From Naegleria lovaniensis (Eukaryota; Heterolobosea; Eutetramitea; Acrasida; Naegleriidae): 43,222 nt of DNA. The stretch lies in assembly GCF_003324165.1 (NCBI RefSeq), contig NW_025407851.1, positions 482,306 through 525,527 on the forward strand, read 5' to 3'. A program made the position numbers and the translations under genes. This document shows, piece by piece, positions 21,069-31,285 of the stretch (position 1 is the first letter of the stretch; each line of letters opens with the position of its first letter). The notes beneath the pieces were generated by a model. It made no database searches. It was not told the origin of the DNA and saw only the letters and a list, made by a program, of their open reading frames with translations.

Positions 21069-21878
21069 GTTTCTGGGAAAGGTAATGATGAATAATAATA
21101 TGGGTGTTTGATTGACCTAAAGCAATAAGATGGAATAATGTGGTTGTCGTATTTAATTGAAAGATGATATACACTCAAGAATATTGTAGGTAAAATCAAT
21201 CTTTTGTTTTTTTGAATAATTAGCTCCCTCGGATTTTACTCTCATTAAGCCATAGTTGAAGAATGTCTATTTAAAGTTTATTGACAAAATATTTGGTGAT
21301 ACAAACAAACCAACTCCATATAAGGTATTTACTTGCACTGTTGTGCCTCTTCAAAAAGTGAAAAAGCTCCATGCTTGAATTGTGATCCAAATGATGTTTT
21401 CCATTATTGACCTATTGAGAAAAAAGACAACTCTCAATTATTGGACAATGTTAGTGAGGTTAAGGCATTAGGAGAAACTTTTGGTTGCTGTTATTGAAAA
21501 GGAGAGATAAACAACACCTTAAAGGCAAGACAGCTCTCCACAACCTCGGGTTTTTGCCAGCCCAAGAAATGGATGAACTCAACAAGCGGAGAGAAAAATC
21601 CAATTCGCAGAAAGACATTTGACGCGAGACAAAAAAATAACGAAACGTCACTTTAAAAAACAACATCCGTGTGGAACGGCCATTGCAACTCCATCCCACT
21701 TTAACCGCGGTCACGCTTCATTCTCCTTTGGACATTTTGTGTGATTCAATTTTCATCATCACAATTTCATTCAAATTCTTCTTATCCAACAGCATAACAA
21801 TATTTATCATAATCACCTACACTCGAGTGTCGACCTATTATTCCAAAACTTTTTTTTACCACAACAACAATCATCATC
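21069..21878. other. Divergent intergenic region between hemerythrin and RhoGAP genes
   Basis: This 810-base stretch has no supportable coding frame. The last 100 bases before the RhoGAP ATG are C/A-rich with ACAACAATCATC-type leader sequence, as seen before other genes here (for example Ras). It presumably holds two promoters. Confidence 0.45.
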
Positions 21879-24232
21879 ATGGGAAACAAACAAACCAAGA
21901 ATGGTCTGATGGCCATCTCGCGTGCATCCATTGAAGCACAACCACCTCATGGTATCTATAAAGACTACATGACGACCAATAATAACAATAATACTTCCGT
22001 CAAGTCAACCAATAACAATAACAACACGACAACCACTAACGGTCAAAATAATAATCAAATAACAACAGCTGCTAATGATGAAGTCTCTCAAGCAAGTTCT
22101 AATGCACCAACGGCCGATTATATGGAATCACCAACCATGTTCTCCAATTTACCGACAGCCGTGTTTGGAGTGGATCTTGCAACGGCTGTTCAGAGGAGTT
22201 GTAAATTATTGATAAAGACATATGTTCGTGAGAAGGTATGTTTCCTAATACTAATAATAATGGGAGTTAATATATATTGCTAACATCATCGTTAATGATA
22301 TTCATGATGAAAATGTTAAACAATTGACGGACTCACCAACATCATTTTGAAAATCATAACACACAAAACACTACTATCGCTAATTTTCTCGCCAACAATA
22401 TTTAAATCGTACGACTTGATGACTATGATGATCGTAATCCAATCGTGTGTCAATAATTTTCATCATCATCATTCGTTAATTCCTTTCCATTGGTTCATCA
22501 TGATCAACAACAACAACAACCACATTCAACATAATGATCATCAACCGTTACACATTACCACAACCATATACTCGCAACATTCCCTCCCACCAGAGAACGG
22601 GTACAACAATCGACCATCAACAAGATCCAAACCACTCAACCTCCACCACCACTAATAATCATGACAGCAGTTCCACCAACAATACTCTCACACCACCGGT
22701 TGTTGAAATGGGTTCTCCATCCTCCGTAACAACCACAACTTCAACCACTTCGACTTCAAATACAACGTTTCATCATCATCCAGAGGCTTCACACGATGAA
22801 TTGGAATACATTGAAACAGTCAATCAACATTTAGAAACACTCTATATACCCGATGTGATTAAACAATCACTGCGATTCCTCAACTCGTATGACTCGCTCA
22901 TTGAAAAGGGCATTTACCGTATTCCTGGTGATACGAAACGAGTGAAGGAATATCGAGATTGTTTTGATCGAGGGGAGAGTATTGATTTTCTTGCAGAAAA
23001 TACTGAAATTGATAGGAAGAAACAATTGGATAAAGAGAATGGAAAAACAATGGTCGATGCTTGTCATCATGGTGTAAGTATGATTCAAAACATTTGCATC
23101 CAACTTATCACGAGTGTATGAATGACCTTGAAAAATGAATTATTGAATGAATGAAATGCTGAACTCTTAAATCGGGATCCACCCAACATGGAATTATCAT
23201 CACACAAACATTGAACCATCTTCATTATGGAAAAACTCTGGGGTTGAACTCACACATTCAACTCACAACATCAACAACATTTTGAAATAATAACGTCGCC
23301 AGATAAAACATGATGCACTTGATGTGGCTGGTCTTATAAAACTCTACCTTCGTGAATTGCCAGGAGAAGCCTTGCTCTTCACACCACAAACAGCACAAGA
23401 ATTTACTGTATCATTTCTGAAAAATATAGTGAACGAAGAGGACAAAGTAGCCTCTGTCAAACGTTCCATAGGACGATTACCTAGAGCCAACAAGGAAACG
23501 TTGCAAGCTCTTGCCGAACATTTTAGACTTGTGACGAAATATGAGAAAAAGAACAAGATGTCGATTGATAACTTGATCAAATGGTAAGTTATTTTACACA
23601 ATATAAATTCATAATAATCAATTCCAATATGTGATCATTCATTCGTGAATTGATTCATTTTAATTTACCATTAACTTTTAATATGTCACACATGCTTTGC
23701 AATGGTTATTTTCTGTAGCGTTTGCGGAACATCACCCTTTGTATCATCCATTTACATCATGGTTCAATACTATGATGAAATTTTCAAACCAGAATCAAAC
23801 AAGCCACACGAAGAAGATCCAAACTCTACTAAAAATTTGGAATGGCTCTTAATTGCACAAGAGCGACAAATGAACATGGGAGGAAATAATAATTTATCAA
23901 ATGAAGCTCTTGCTGGAAAAGCCATGAATGCACGAGAGAGTAGAAGAAAATCTTACTACCAGAGACAACAACAACGAGAGGCATCTGAAACTACTCCAAC
24001 CACAGACAATAGTGATTTTCTTGTAAATAGTCCAGTCACAACTGGAGGAATTAGTGGTGAAATGGACTCGATTACACAAGTATTACTTCGAATGAAGAAG
24101 GAAAAATCGGATCAACAATCTCATAATCATGACTCCACCACAACAACCGATGATAGTAACCAAACATCATCACAACACGATGTAAATTCAAATTCCACAG
24201 AACTTTCCTCATCCATTGTGGAATGCCAGTAG
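21879..24232 (+). CDS. RhoGAP domain protein (four exons)
   Basis: Exons are 21879-22235, 22594-23073, 23303-23583 and 23719-24232. Introns are 358, 229 and 135 bases, all GT-AG, and the total frame is 543 residues without a stop. The protein begins MGNKQTK, a Gly-2 context that could be N-myristoylated. Low-complexity Asn/Thr/Ser stretches follow. The RhoGAP domain runs from IPDVIKQSLRFL through EKGIYRIPGD (the position of the arginine finger), DVAGLIKLYLRELPGEALL, LPRANKETLQALAEH and KNKMSIDNLIKCVCGTSP, where the last splice creates the Cys. It would switch off Rho/Rac GTPases and affect actin. The C-terminal 150 residues are Ser/Thr/Gln-rich and unassigned. The ARF/Rac specificity cannot be told from sequence. 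Confidence 0.93.
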
Positions 24233-24409
24233 GAATAAACAACATTGAGGGAATTCAAATAGACTTGTCCTGGCTTTCTAAACATTTTAAGGTGGATCTG
24301 GTTAACCTCAAAGGCAGAGTAATCTGGGAAAGTAGTAGTTCAATAATTGACATATCCATCTTCAACAACAAGATGTTTAAGGTTTGATTTAAGGCTTTAG
24401 TACAAAAAA

Positions 24410-25012
24410 ATGAGCTTACTGTATGCAGCCATTTATCAATTCCCAGGCGATCCCTTGAACGTAGGTAAGGAAACAGGAGCCTTACTGATCGGAGAAGGAC
24501 CACATTCGAGCGAATTGAGTTCGGTCGTTTCTAAAAAACTCCTTCCGTTATGCTTGTATTCCTCATCCTCGGATTTCGGCTCGGATCAGAAAAAAACTAT
24601 TTCACATGGTCCCATCCAGTTTATGTATGTTGTGAGTAGGAAAATCATCTATGTGGTTGCTGCAGAGAAATCCGTGAAACAGCGTATTCTTTCCCAATTC
24701 TTACAAGTATTTGAGGAAAAGTATTCATGTATTTCCGATCGAAAAATTGCGATTCAAAAATTCATCATGGCTTGCCTCAAGCAATACAATGATGATCCTT
24801 CAGGAATGGACAAGATCGCTCAATTGGAAGATAAAGTGGAAACCATCAAAGATTCCATGATGGAAAATATTGACAAGGTGCTGAAAAGGGGAGAACGGCT
24901 TGAAAAGCTTCATGGAGATGCCGACGACTTGGAAGATATCTCTGCTGAATTTAAAAAGGATACAAGAAGTGTCAAACGAAGAACCATTGCCAATAGTTGT
25001 ATTGTACTATAA
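24410..25012 (+). CDS. Longin R-SNARE ending in a CAAX box (Ykt6/VAMP7-like)
   Basis: This 200-residue protein has one exon. The N-terminal part (LLYAAIYQFPGD to about residue 120) fits a longin domain. The SNARE motif (about residues 135-195) begins MDKIAQLEDKVETIKDSMME and contains NIDKVLKRGERLEKL, with an Arg where the zero-layer Arg of R-SNAREs is expected. The C-terminus is CIVL, with no transmembrane helix. VAMP7 normally has a membrane anchor, and Ykt6 normally has a C-terminal Cys pair. Here a single prenylatable Cys ending in Leu suggests geranylgeranylation. The expected role is vesicle fusion in secretory or endosomal transport. The small gap to the next gene (115 bases) suggests compact spacing, not co-transcription. 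Confidence 0.85.
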   Translation: MSLLYAAIYQFPGDPLNVGKETGALLIGEGPHSSELSSVVSKKLLPLCLYSSSSDFGSDQKKTISHGPIQFMYVVSRKIIYVVAAEKSVKQRILSQFLQVFEEKYSCISDRKIAIQKFIMACLKQYNDDPSGMDKIAQLEDKVETIKDSMMENIDKVLKRGERLEKLHGDADDLEDISAEFKKDTRSVKRRTIANSCIVL

Positions 25013-25126
25013 GCATCATCATGGACACTAGTTGCCATTCAAGCAAGATAATGAACCCTCATGGCCAGAAACACGTGTTGTTGAAAGGTGAATTTTCTTT
25101 TTTAAAAAAAAGATATTAAAAAAAAA

Positions 25127-26152
25127 ATGAGTGATCCTACCCAGCAACCAACGACAACCACACCCACTACAACAACAAAATCAAGTACGGCTGGTGCTTT
25201 GATTGCACCTTCCAACGATGGTACATCAGCATCACCCACCATCAACAATAACAATTTATCCATGCCAACCACCTCGAACATGAACAAGAGTCATCACGGA
25301 ATCAAACGAATTTTGAGTGAGGTGAGAGAATTACAAAAAAATCCATCCGATGAATATGAAGCACATCCGTTAGAAGATAATTTATTTGAATGGCATTTTA
25401 CAATTGCTGGGCCAAAGGGAACAGATTTTGAAGGTGGTCTTTATCATGGAAGAATTATTCTTCCTCCAGAATATCCACACAAACCACCAGATATTGTATT
25501 GTTGACCCCAAACGGAAGATTTGAAACCAATACAAAGATTTGTCTCTCACTCACTTCATATCATCCCGAAAGCTGGACTCCACAATGGGGCATTCGTACT
25601 GTATTAATAGCACTTCAAGGATTTTTCCCAACAGAAGCCAAAGGTATTGGAAGTATTGAATATCCATCACATGTTCGGAAAAGATTAGCAATTCAATCAA
25701 GAAAATGGAAATGTGATATTTGTAAAACAATCAATGAGGAGGTTCTTACACAGACGCCTCAAGTTCCTTCTGGTGGCATTGACACCGTGTCGTCTGATTT
25801 AAACGCTGCTCAGACCGAAACAACAAGTACCATGACTGAACACGATATTCATTGTACTTCTGGTGTATGTAACCATATTCATCACCATCATCAACCACAC
25901 GGGGAAGCCGTCATGACAACCTCACAACCACCTTCTTTGGATGTAAATACGGAAAATAATTTATCGTCGCCTGTAAATACAACCACACCAGCAACAACCT
26001 CTACCACAGAATCAAAACAAAAGCTTTCCACAACTAGAGCAGAACCTTCGTCCAACAACAAAAAATCTATTGTCTTCTTGGATGTTCTGATTGCATTGGT
26101 TGCAATTCTTATTGCATATATTATGTATCATAGATTCTCAAATGGAAAATAA
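25127..26152 (+). CDS. UBE2J-like tail-anchored ubiquitin-conjugating enzyme E2
   Basis: This 341-residue protein has one exon. The UBC fold covers about residues 55-200: HPLEDNLFEWHFTIAGPKGT, FEGGLYHGRIILPPEYP, TPNGRFETNTKICLSLTSYH (with the catalytic Cys in KICLS) and PESWTPQWGIRTVL. These match the UBE2J1/UBE2J2/Ubc6 group rather than other E2s. A low-complexity linker ends in a C-terminal hydrophobic helix (SIVFLDVLIALVAILIAYIM) followed by a short lumenal tail, as expected for an ER tail anchor. The family works in ER-associated degradation. A CDIC motif (WKCDICKTI) right after the UBC fold could be half of a zinc site. The long polyThr and His-rich stretches are unusual. Confidence 0.93.
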   Translation: MSDPTQQPTTTTPTTTTKSSTAGALIAPSNDGTSASPTINNNNLSMPTTSNMNKSHHGIKRILSEVRELQKNPSDEYEAHPLEDNLFEWHFTIAGPKGTDFEGGLYHGRIILPPEYPHKPPDIVLLTPNGRFETNTKICLSLTSYHPESWTPQWGIRTVLIALQGFFPTEAKGIGSIEYPSHVRKRLAIQSRKWKCDICKTINEEVLTQTPQVPSGGIDTVSSDLNAAQTETTSTMTEHDIHCTSGVCNHIHHHHQPHGEAVMTTSQPPSLDVNTENNLSSPVNTTTPATTSTTESKQKLSTTRAEPSSNNKKSIVFLDVLIALVAILIAYIMYHRFSNGK

Positions 26153-26376
26153 TTGATAGGAGATGCTGTTTTGTACAATACAAATTTATATTTTGAATGA
26201 ATAACAATGTGCGTGGTCTACCTGTGTTTCAAGGTTGAATCATGCCCGAGTTACCTCATTTACAACTTGTCGCCTGTTGTTGAAATTATTCACCAAATTG
26301 AGTTCCATAAAAAGACACATTACCATTTGATCAAGTAAGCTGATTTATTGTTGTGTCAAATATGAAGTCCAACTTT

Positions 26377-28044
26377 TTACATAGCTCCAACATTCAAAGC
26401 AAGAGAATTGGGTCTCAATCTTGCTCCAGCAATTCCACCTGAAACTGTGTAATATTCAGCAACTCTTTCCAAATTCTCCTTCTTGAAATCTGGATTGGCT
26501 TGTTCAATTTGTGAATAATCTGGTTTGAATGAGTTTCCTGCACCAATTAAAACTGAACCAGCATTGGGTTTAAATGTCATAGGGTCCAAAACAGTCGAAG
26601 GTCCAGTCCACAAGTTACCACCATGTTCACTTGAAGTCTCGGTAACAGCTACTCCCAATTCTCTTCTCTTATGTTGGAAACGAGAATCAATATAGTTATT
26701 ACCTTTCATGGTGACTTTACCGTGACTTGTCAACACTCTCAACTCAACACTACCTTGATGACTAGGTTGATTGGCGAATACATTGTCCCAACAAGCAATA
26801 GTAAATTCAGGAGAACTAGGACTAGCTTCATTTCCAAGTTGGAAAATATCTGTGGAATATCCATTCTTTGCTCTAAACATGTATGTGTTTCCATAAAAGA
26901 ATAAGGTTCCAGCTCGAGATCGTTCCAAAGTGTTATCAAAGCCCCAGTGAATGGCTCTTCCTGAATAACCTGTTGGAGAGTTCTCATCATTCAAAATCAC
27001 ATTTCCATAAACCCATGCATAATTGTAGAGAGGATCCTGTTGTAAATTCTTATAATATTCTTCCTCTGTTTCGACTAAATCCAATGCCCGAGCACTGGCC
27101 TTAATGAAATTGTATCGAATGACAGATCCAGAGCTTCGATCTTTGAGAGAACTTCCACCTTGCGCTTGACCAATATAACATCCTTCAACTAAAACTCTCT
27201 TGGCTTGTGTGTATAAATTATGTTCGTGATCATCATCTGGATAGCCATTCATATCGAGCTTGGATCCTCTCACATACAAGTAGGAGGAATAGTCATTTTC
27301 TGATTGACCTCTGGTGTTGGTAAAGAGACCATTACCATTTTGAGTAATGAAACAATTATCAATCAACAAATGCTTGATACGGACAGCATAAATGGCTCCT
27401 GTAAAGTAATCATAAGGGTGAGAGGCACCATCATATCCAATATATGATTTGCCTTTTCTGCAATCTCTCAATTCCAAATTTCTAAAAGCAAAATATTGAG
27501 GAGTATGTTCTGCTGGATCAGATGAAGATTTCCAAAATATGAAAATTCCAGAACCTGGCAAACCACCACCGCTCCATGTTCCCCACAACGCAGCTTTTGC
27601 ATCATCAGCAGGAAGAGCACCATCTCCAGAAATGACAGGTCTTCGACAACTTGAATCAGTCACTCCATTGATGGTGATTGGATGTGTGGAATTTCCAACA
27701 CTTCTCAAACCAACATAGGTTTTGTAAGGTGTGGAACGATAGAAAATATTGACAACATCACCTGCTTGCAAACTCAACCATGGAACTGTGTTCAATTCAG
27801 TGTAAGTTTGTCCTGGTCCAACATTGAAGGTTTTTCTTCTTCCCACAAGAGGAGTGGTTGAACATCCATTCAATTTGAAAAGAGATGGATTGAAGGCAGG
27901 TGGCCAAACAGATCCATCATCCATGCTTGGTGCATAATTTTGACACTTGGCAGTTTGTATCATCATGGCTAAGACCGTTACACAGAGTAAACACACAAAG
28001 AAAAATGAACGATCCCGCGGTTGGGAAGAGCAGCAAGCTTTCAT
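26377..28044 (-). CDS. Secreted parallel beta-helix protein, intronless copy
   Basis: This 555-residue protein has no intron. A signal peptide (FFFVCLLCVTVLAMMIQTAKC) precedes a mature start at about QNYAPSMDDG. Repeated short beta-strand-like segments (ISGDGALPADD, FAFRNLELRD, LLIDNCFITQNGNGLF, RVLVEGCYIGQAQG, GSVIRYNFI, AWVYGNVIL) and Asn-rich ladders fit a right-handed parallel beta-helix, as in pectate lyases and other polysaccharide-active enzymes. I cannot assign an enzyme class or identify catalytic residues. At both ends it is nearly identical to the gene at 31286-33105, which lies in the opposite orientation. The secreted location suggests a role outside the cell or in food vacuoles. 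Confidence 0.85.
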   Translation of the reverse strand: MKACCSSQPRDRSFFFVCLLCVTVLAMMIQTAKCQNYAPSMDDGSVWPPAFNPSLFKLNGCSTTPLVGRRKTFNVGPGQTYTELNTVPWLSLQAGDVVNIFYRSTPYKTYVGLRSVGNSTHPITINGVTDSSCRRPVISGDGALPADDAKAALWGTWSGGGLPGSGIFIFWKSSSDPAEHTPQYFAFRNLELRDCRKGKSYIGYDGASHPYDYFTGAIYAVRIKHLLIDNCFITQNGNGLFTNTRGQSENDYSSYLYVRGSKLDMNGYPDDDHEHNLYTQAKRVLVEGCYIGQAQGGSSLKDRSSGSVIRYNFIKASARALDLVETEEEYYKNLQQDPLYNYAWVYGNVILNDENSPTGYSGRAIHWGFDNTLERSRAGTLFFYGNTYMFRAKNGYSTDIFQLGNEASPSSPEFTIACWDNVFANQPSHQGSVELRVLTSHGKVTMKGNNYIDSRFQHKRRELGVAVTETSSEHGGNLWTGPSTVLDPMTFKPNAGSVLIGAGNSFKPDYSQIEQANPDFKKENLERVAEYYTVSGGIAGARLRPNSLALNVGAM

Positions 28045-28452
28045 GTTTTTGTTTTTTTGATAATGATGAAATGGATCCGAAGAACCGTAGTGGTGATTTT
28101 AAATGGAGTCATCATGTGGTATATGAGTTCACAGAAATAATACGAGATCTGTTCAATGCCAATGACAAGATCTTGGATCTGTAGGTCTCATACCTGTTTC
28201 GGCCGATGATTGTCCGAGCTTTTCGCTTTTCATCAAGTTGGCAGATCCAAGTCTATCACCGTTGTGGATCTCTTGATCTCGTGTTTTTGATGTGAACCTC
28301 TTTGAAAATATTCCCTCTCATCATGATGATTTTTCATCTTTTAAACCGAAATGCGTGTGAGAGAGATCTCGTGTCGTCATTTTTTGAAATCACGATTTTG
28401 AATGATTTCATCTTTAAAAAAACACAAGCAAACGTACCCTGCCGTTATCCTA
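28045..28452. other. Divergent intergenic region between beta-helix and NHL genes
   Basis: This region serves as upstream sequence for both the intronless beta-helix gene (minus) and the NHL gene (plus). It includes the TTCATCATTATCAAAAAAAC stretch just before the beta-helix start (minus strand), also present before the second beta-helix gene. No coding region is supported. Confidence 0.45.
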
Positions 28453-30822
28453 ATGAAAGTAACATCCATTGCTGGTCAATGTGCACTTTTGTTGTGCATG
28501 GCTTTTATGGTAGCCGCATTGTGCATGTCGACAAATGTGTTGTTGGCCCAACAAATTTACTTGTCTTGTTTGCCAGGAATTCCTGCGAACAACTCTGACT
28601 CCTCTTACTTGAACTTTTTGTCGAATAGGGTTGGTGGTTCGATCAATTCATGGGGAGATGCATACTCTGCCGTTTCCGCCAGTTTAGATCAACCAATTGC
28701 TGTATCGATTTCAAAGAGTAGTGGAGAAATCTTCATCACCGATTACAACCATGGAAAATTGAGAAAAGTGAATCCATCCACCAAGATTATTACTACCTTG
28801 TCAAGCTCTATCAAAGGTCTTTACACTGTTCATGTTGCTGATAATGGGGATGTGTATGCATCGAGTCCAAGCCAAATCTTTAAAATTCATCCAACTAGTG
28901 GTGCTTTGACAGTGATTGCAGGATCAGCCAGCAACAAGGGAGATTCTCCAGATGGAACTATTGCTACAAGCGCTTTGATTAATTTTCCAAAATCCATCCA
29001 TGTCACAAGTGCTGGTGTCTATTTCACAGATTCTGGCAATCACAAAGTCAAGTTGATTGGTACCGATGGTAAGATCAAGACTGTCGCCGGTAATGGTCAG
29101 AAAGGTTTTTCTGGTGATGGTTCTCAAGCTACAAGTGCCTCATTGAACAATCCATATGCAGTGGTCGTCACTTCAACCAATGTCATGTACATTTCAGATT
29201 CAGGCAATGGTCGTGTAAGAAAGATTGATACTAATGGTGTCATTTCGACCTACGTGGCTCCTACCACTGGAGCATCCAACAACATTAAAGTTGGAAATCC
29301 AACAGGTCTTGCATTGAAACCATCCACTGGAGAACTCTTTATCGCAGACAATGCATTTTCGAGAATTTTCAAAGTTGACAATGCTGGTGTGACCACTGTT
29401 TATGCAGGTACTGATTACGGAGATACTGGTGATGGTACTAGCACTGCCAATGCTCAGTTGAATAGTCCTTTTGGTCTTGCATTCTCATCATCAGGAGATT
29501 TATTCTTTTGTGATACGTTCAACAACCGAGTAGCCAAGTTTTCTGCTGCAGATAATTTACTGTACAATGTTGCAGGAAATCAACAGGTTTCATTCTTTGG
29601 AAATGGAGTGAATGCTTTAAATGCCACGTTCAGTTATGACTCCTCCATTTTTGAATATAATAAGGAAATTTATGTGGCTGACACCGCGAACAACTTGCTG
29701 AGAAAAATCTCAACTAGTGGAATGGTGACAACCATTGCTGGAAATCCAATTGGCGGTTTTGGTGATGGAGGACAAGCTATCAATGCCTTATTGAACGGAC
29801 CTAAATCATTATTTGTTAGATCCAATGGGGAAGTATATTTCGTAGAGGTTGCCAATCACAAGATTAGAAAAATTTCAACCAGTGGAGTTATTTCGACTGT
29901 AGCTGGAAATGGTTTGGAAGGGTTCAGTGGAGATGGCTCAGCAGCTACAAGCGCAACTCTTCGCTTCCCTCAAGGTGTATTCTTGAATAGTGCTGGTGAA
30001 GTGTTCATTGCAGACACTGGTAATGCAAGGATTAGAAAGATTTCTACAAGTGGAGTTATTACAACCATTGCAGGAACAGGTGAGAGAGGTTTTAGTGGAG
30101 ACGGTTCTGCAGCAACAAGCGCTCAACTTAACTCTGTCGTATCATTATTCGTGACATCGAATGGCGAAGTGTATTTCCCAGACGGAAATAGAATTAGAAA
30201 AATTTCATCGAGTGGAATCATTTCAACTCTGGCAGGACAGGAAGATGCTGGATTTTCTGGAGATAATGGCCTTGCAACGGCTGCCTACCTCAATAACCCT
30301 CAGAGTGTGGTAGTGACAGGTCAAGGCATCTTTATTGCTGATACAGAAAATAATCGAATTCGTAAAATTGGTTTGGATGGAATCATTCGAAGTGTGGCAG
30401 GAACTGGTACTAGAGATAACAACAAGGCAGACAATATTCTTGCAACATCTACTCCAGTATCGCCTCGTTCATTAGCTTTGACTTCATCTGGATCCATTCT
30501 AGTGGCAGACATTTTTGGCAATATCAAAACATTGGCAAATTGCTCTTGTCCAACAGGATATTATTCTCAATGTGCCTCAGCTCCTCCTGTTCAACCCTCA
30601 CCCAAACCATCTCCTTTACCAAGTATTTCGACCAAGCCAGGTATCTCCACAAAGCCTGTCATTTCTCAAAAACCTGGTGACTCTGTGAAACCAATGAACT
30701 CAACACAACGAGGAGTTGCCTCAAGCGCAACAACTTTCAATGTTGGATCATTCATTGTGAACACTATGAGCTTGTTGGTTTTATTTTGGTATATGGTTGT
30801 AGTAACGATGTTGCAAGCATGA
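28453..30822 (+). CDS. Secreted NHL-repeat beta-propeller protein
   Basis: ATG 28453 (MKVTSIAGQCALLLCMAFMV) gives a clear signal peptide; the upstream ATG 28402 is in frame but gives a worse start. The body of roughly 700 residues is built of about ten NHL-type repeats of some 55 residues. Each ends with a consensus like ADTGNARIRKISTSGVITTI followed by AGTG and a GFSGDGSAATSA linker. Such repeats form beta-propellers used for protein or sugar binding. After the repeats come a Cys-rich SCPTGYYSQC, a Pro/Lys/Ser-rich stalk and a C-terminal hydrophobic stretch (IVNTMSLLVLFWYMVVV), consistent with a GPI- or membrane-anchored surface protein. No introns are seen. The gene lies between the two inverted beta-helix paralogues. 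Confidence 0.9.
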   Translation: MKVTSIAGQCALLLCMAFMVAALCMSTNVLLAQQIYLSCLPGIPANNSDSSYLNFLSNRVGGSINSWGDAYSAVSASLDQPIAVSISKSSGEIFITDYNHGKLRKVNPSTKIITTLSSSIKGLYTVHVADNGDVYASSPSQIFKIHPTSGALTVIAGSASNKGDSPDGTIATSALINFPKSIHVTSAGVYFTDSGNHKVKLIGTDGKIKTVAGNGQKGFSGDGSQATSASLNNPYAVVVTSTNVMYISDSGNGRVRKIDTNGVISTYVAPTTGASNNIKVGNPTGLALKPSTGELFIADNAFSRIFKVDNAGVTTVYAGTDYGDTGDGTSTANAQLNSPFGLAFSSSGDLFFCDTFNNRVAKFSAADNLLYNVAGNQQVSFFGNGVNALNATFSYDSSIFEYNKEIYVADTANNLLRKISTSGMVTTIAGNPIGGFGDGGQAINALLNGPKSLFVRSNGEVYFVEVANHKIRKISTSGVISTVAGNGLEGFSGDGSAATSATLRFPQGVFLNSAGEVFIADTGNARIRKISTSGVITTIAGTGERGFSGDGSAATSAQLNSVVSLFVTSNGEVYFPDGNRIRKISSSGIISTLAGQEDAGFSGDNGLATAAYLNNPQSVVVTGQGIFIADTENNRIRKIGLDGIIRSVAGTGTRDNNKADNILATSTPVSPRSLALTSSGSILVADIFGNIKTLANCSCPTGYYSQCASAPPVQPSPKPSPLPSISTKPGISTKPVISQKPGDSVKPMNSTQRGVASSATTFNVGSFIVNTMSLLVLFWYMVVVTMLQA

Positions 30823-31285
30823 GTGACATGAAATGATTAAAAAGAAATAATAAATCACACTGTACTCAAGTCAGATCCAAGTTTATTTTTTGGTTGTGCA
30901 ACTGTAGAGTCTCATGTTGAGAACTCTTTTCACATTTTGTTGCCTTAGTAAAGGAGTAATCAAGCGTGTGTAGATGCGAATCAAGGGACTCTAAAGACAA
31001 AACATGAGTTTAAGGTTGTTAAAGCTAACATCTTGAACTGTTTCGTTGAAGTATTCGTAGTTCGTTCAATTTTCAAATCAAGTGTGGGGTCGTTAGCAAT
31101 CATCAAAAAAATATCAAAAAATGAGCTGGGATCACGGTATTCCCAATCTCACGCGCTGCTCACCCACTTAAAAATCATGATGGTTCTAAAGAGTGAGATC
31201 TCCGATGTATTAAATAGATCATCATTGGATTTAACAAAAATTCATCATTATCAAAAAAACAAATCAAAATTTATATTCGTTTCCA
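30823..31285. other. Intergenic region between NHL and second beta-helix gene
   Basis: This stretch holds AATAAA-type signals (near 30849) for the NHL gene and the promoter of the beta-helix gene. TTCATCATTATCAAAAAAAC before 31286 repeats the sequence found upstream of the inverted paralogue. I see no gene. Confidence 0.4.
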
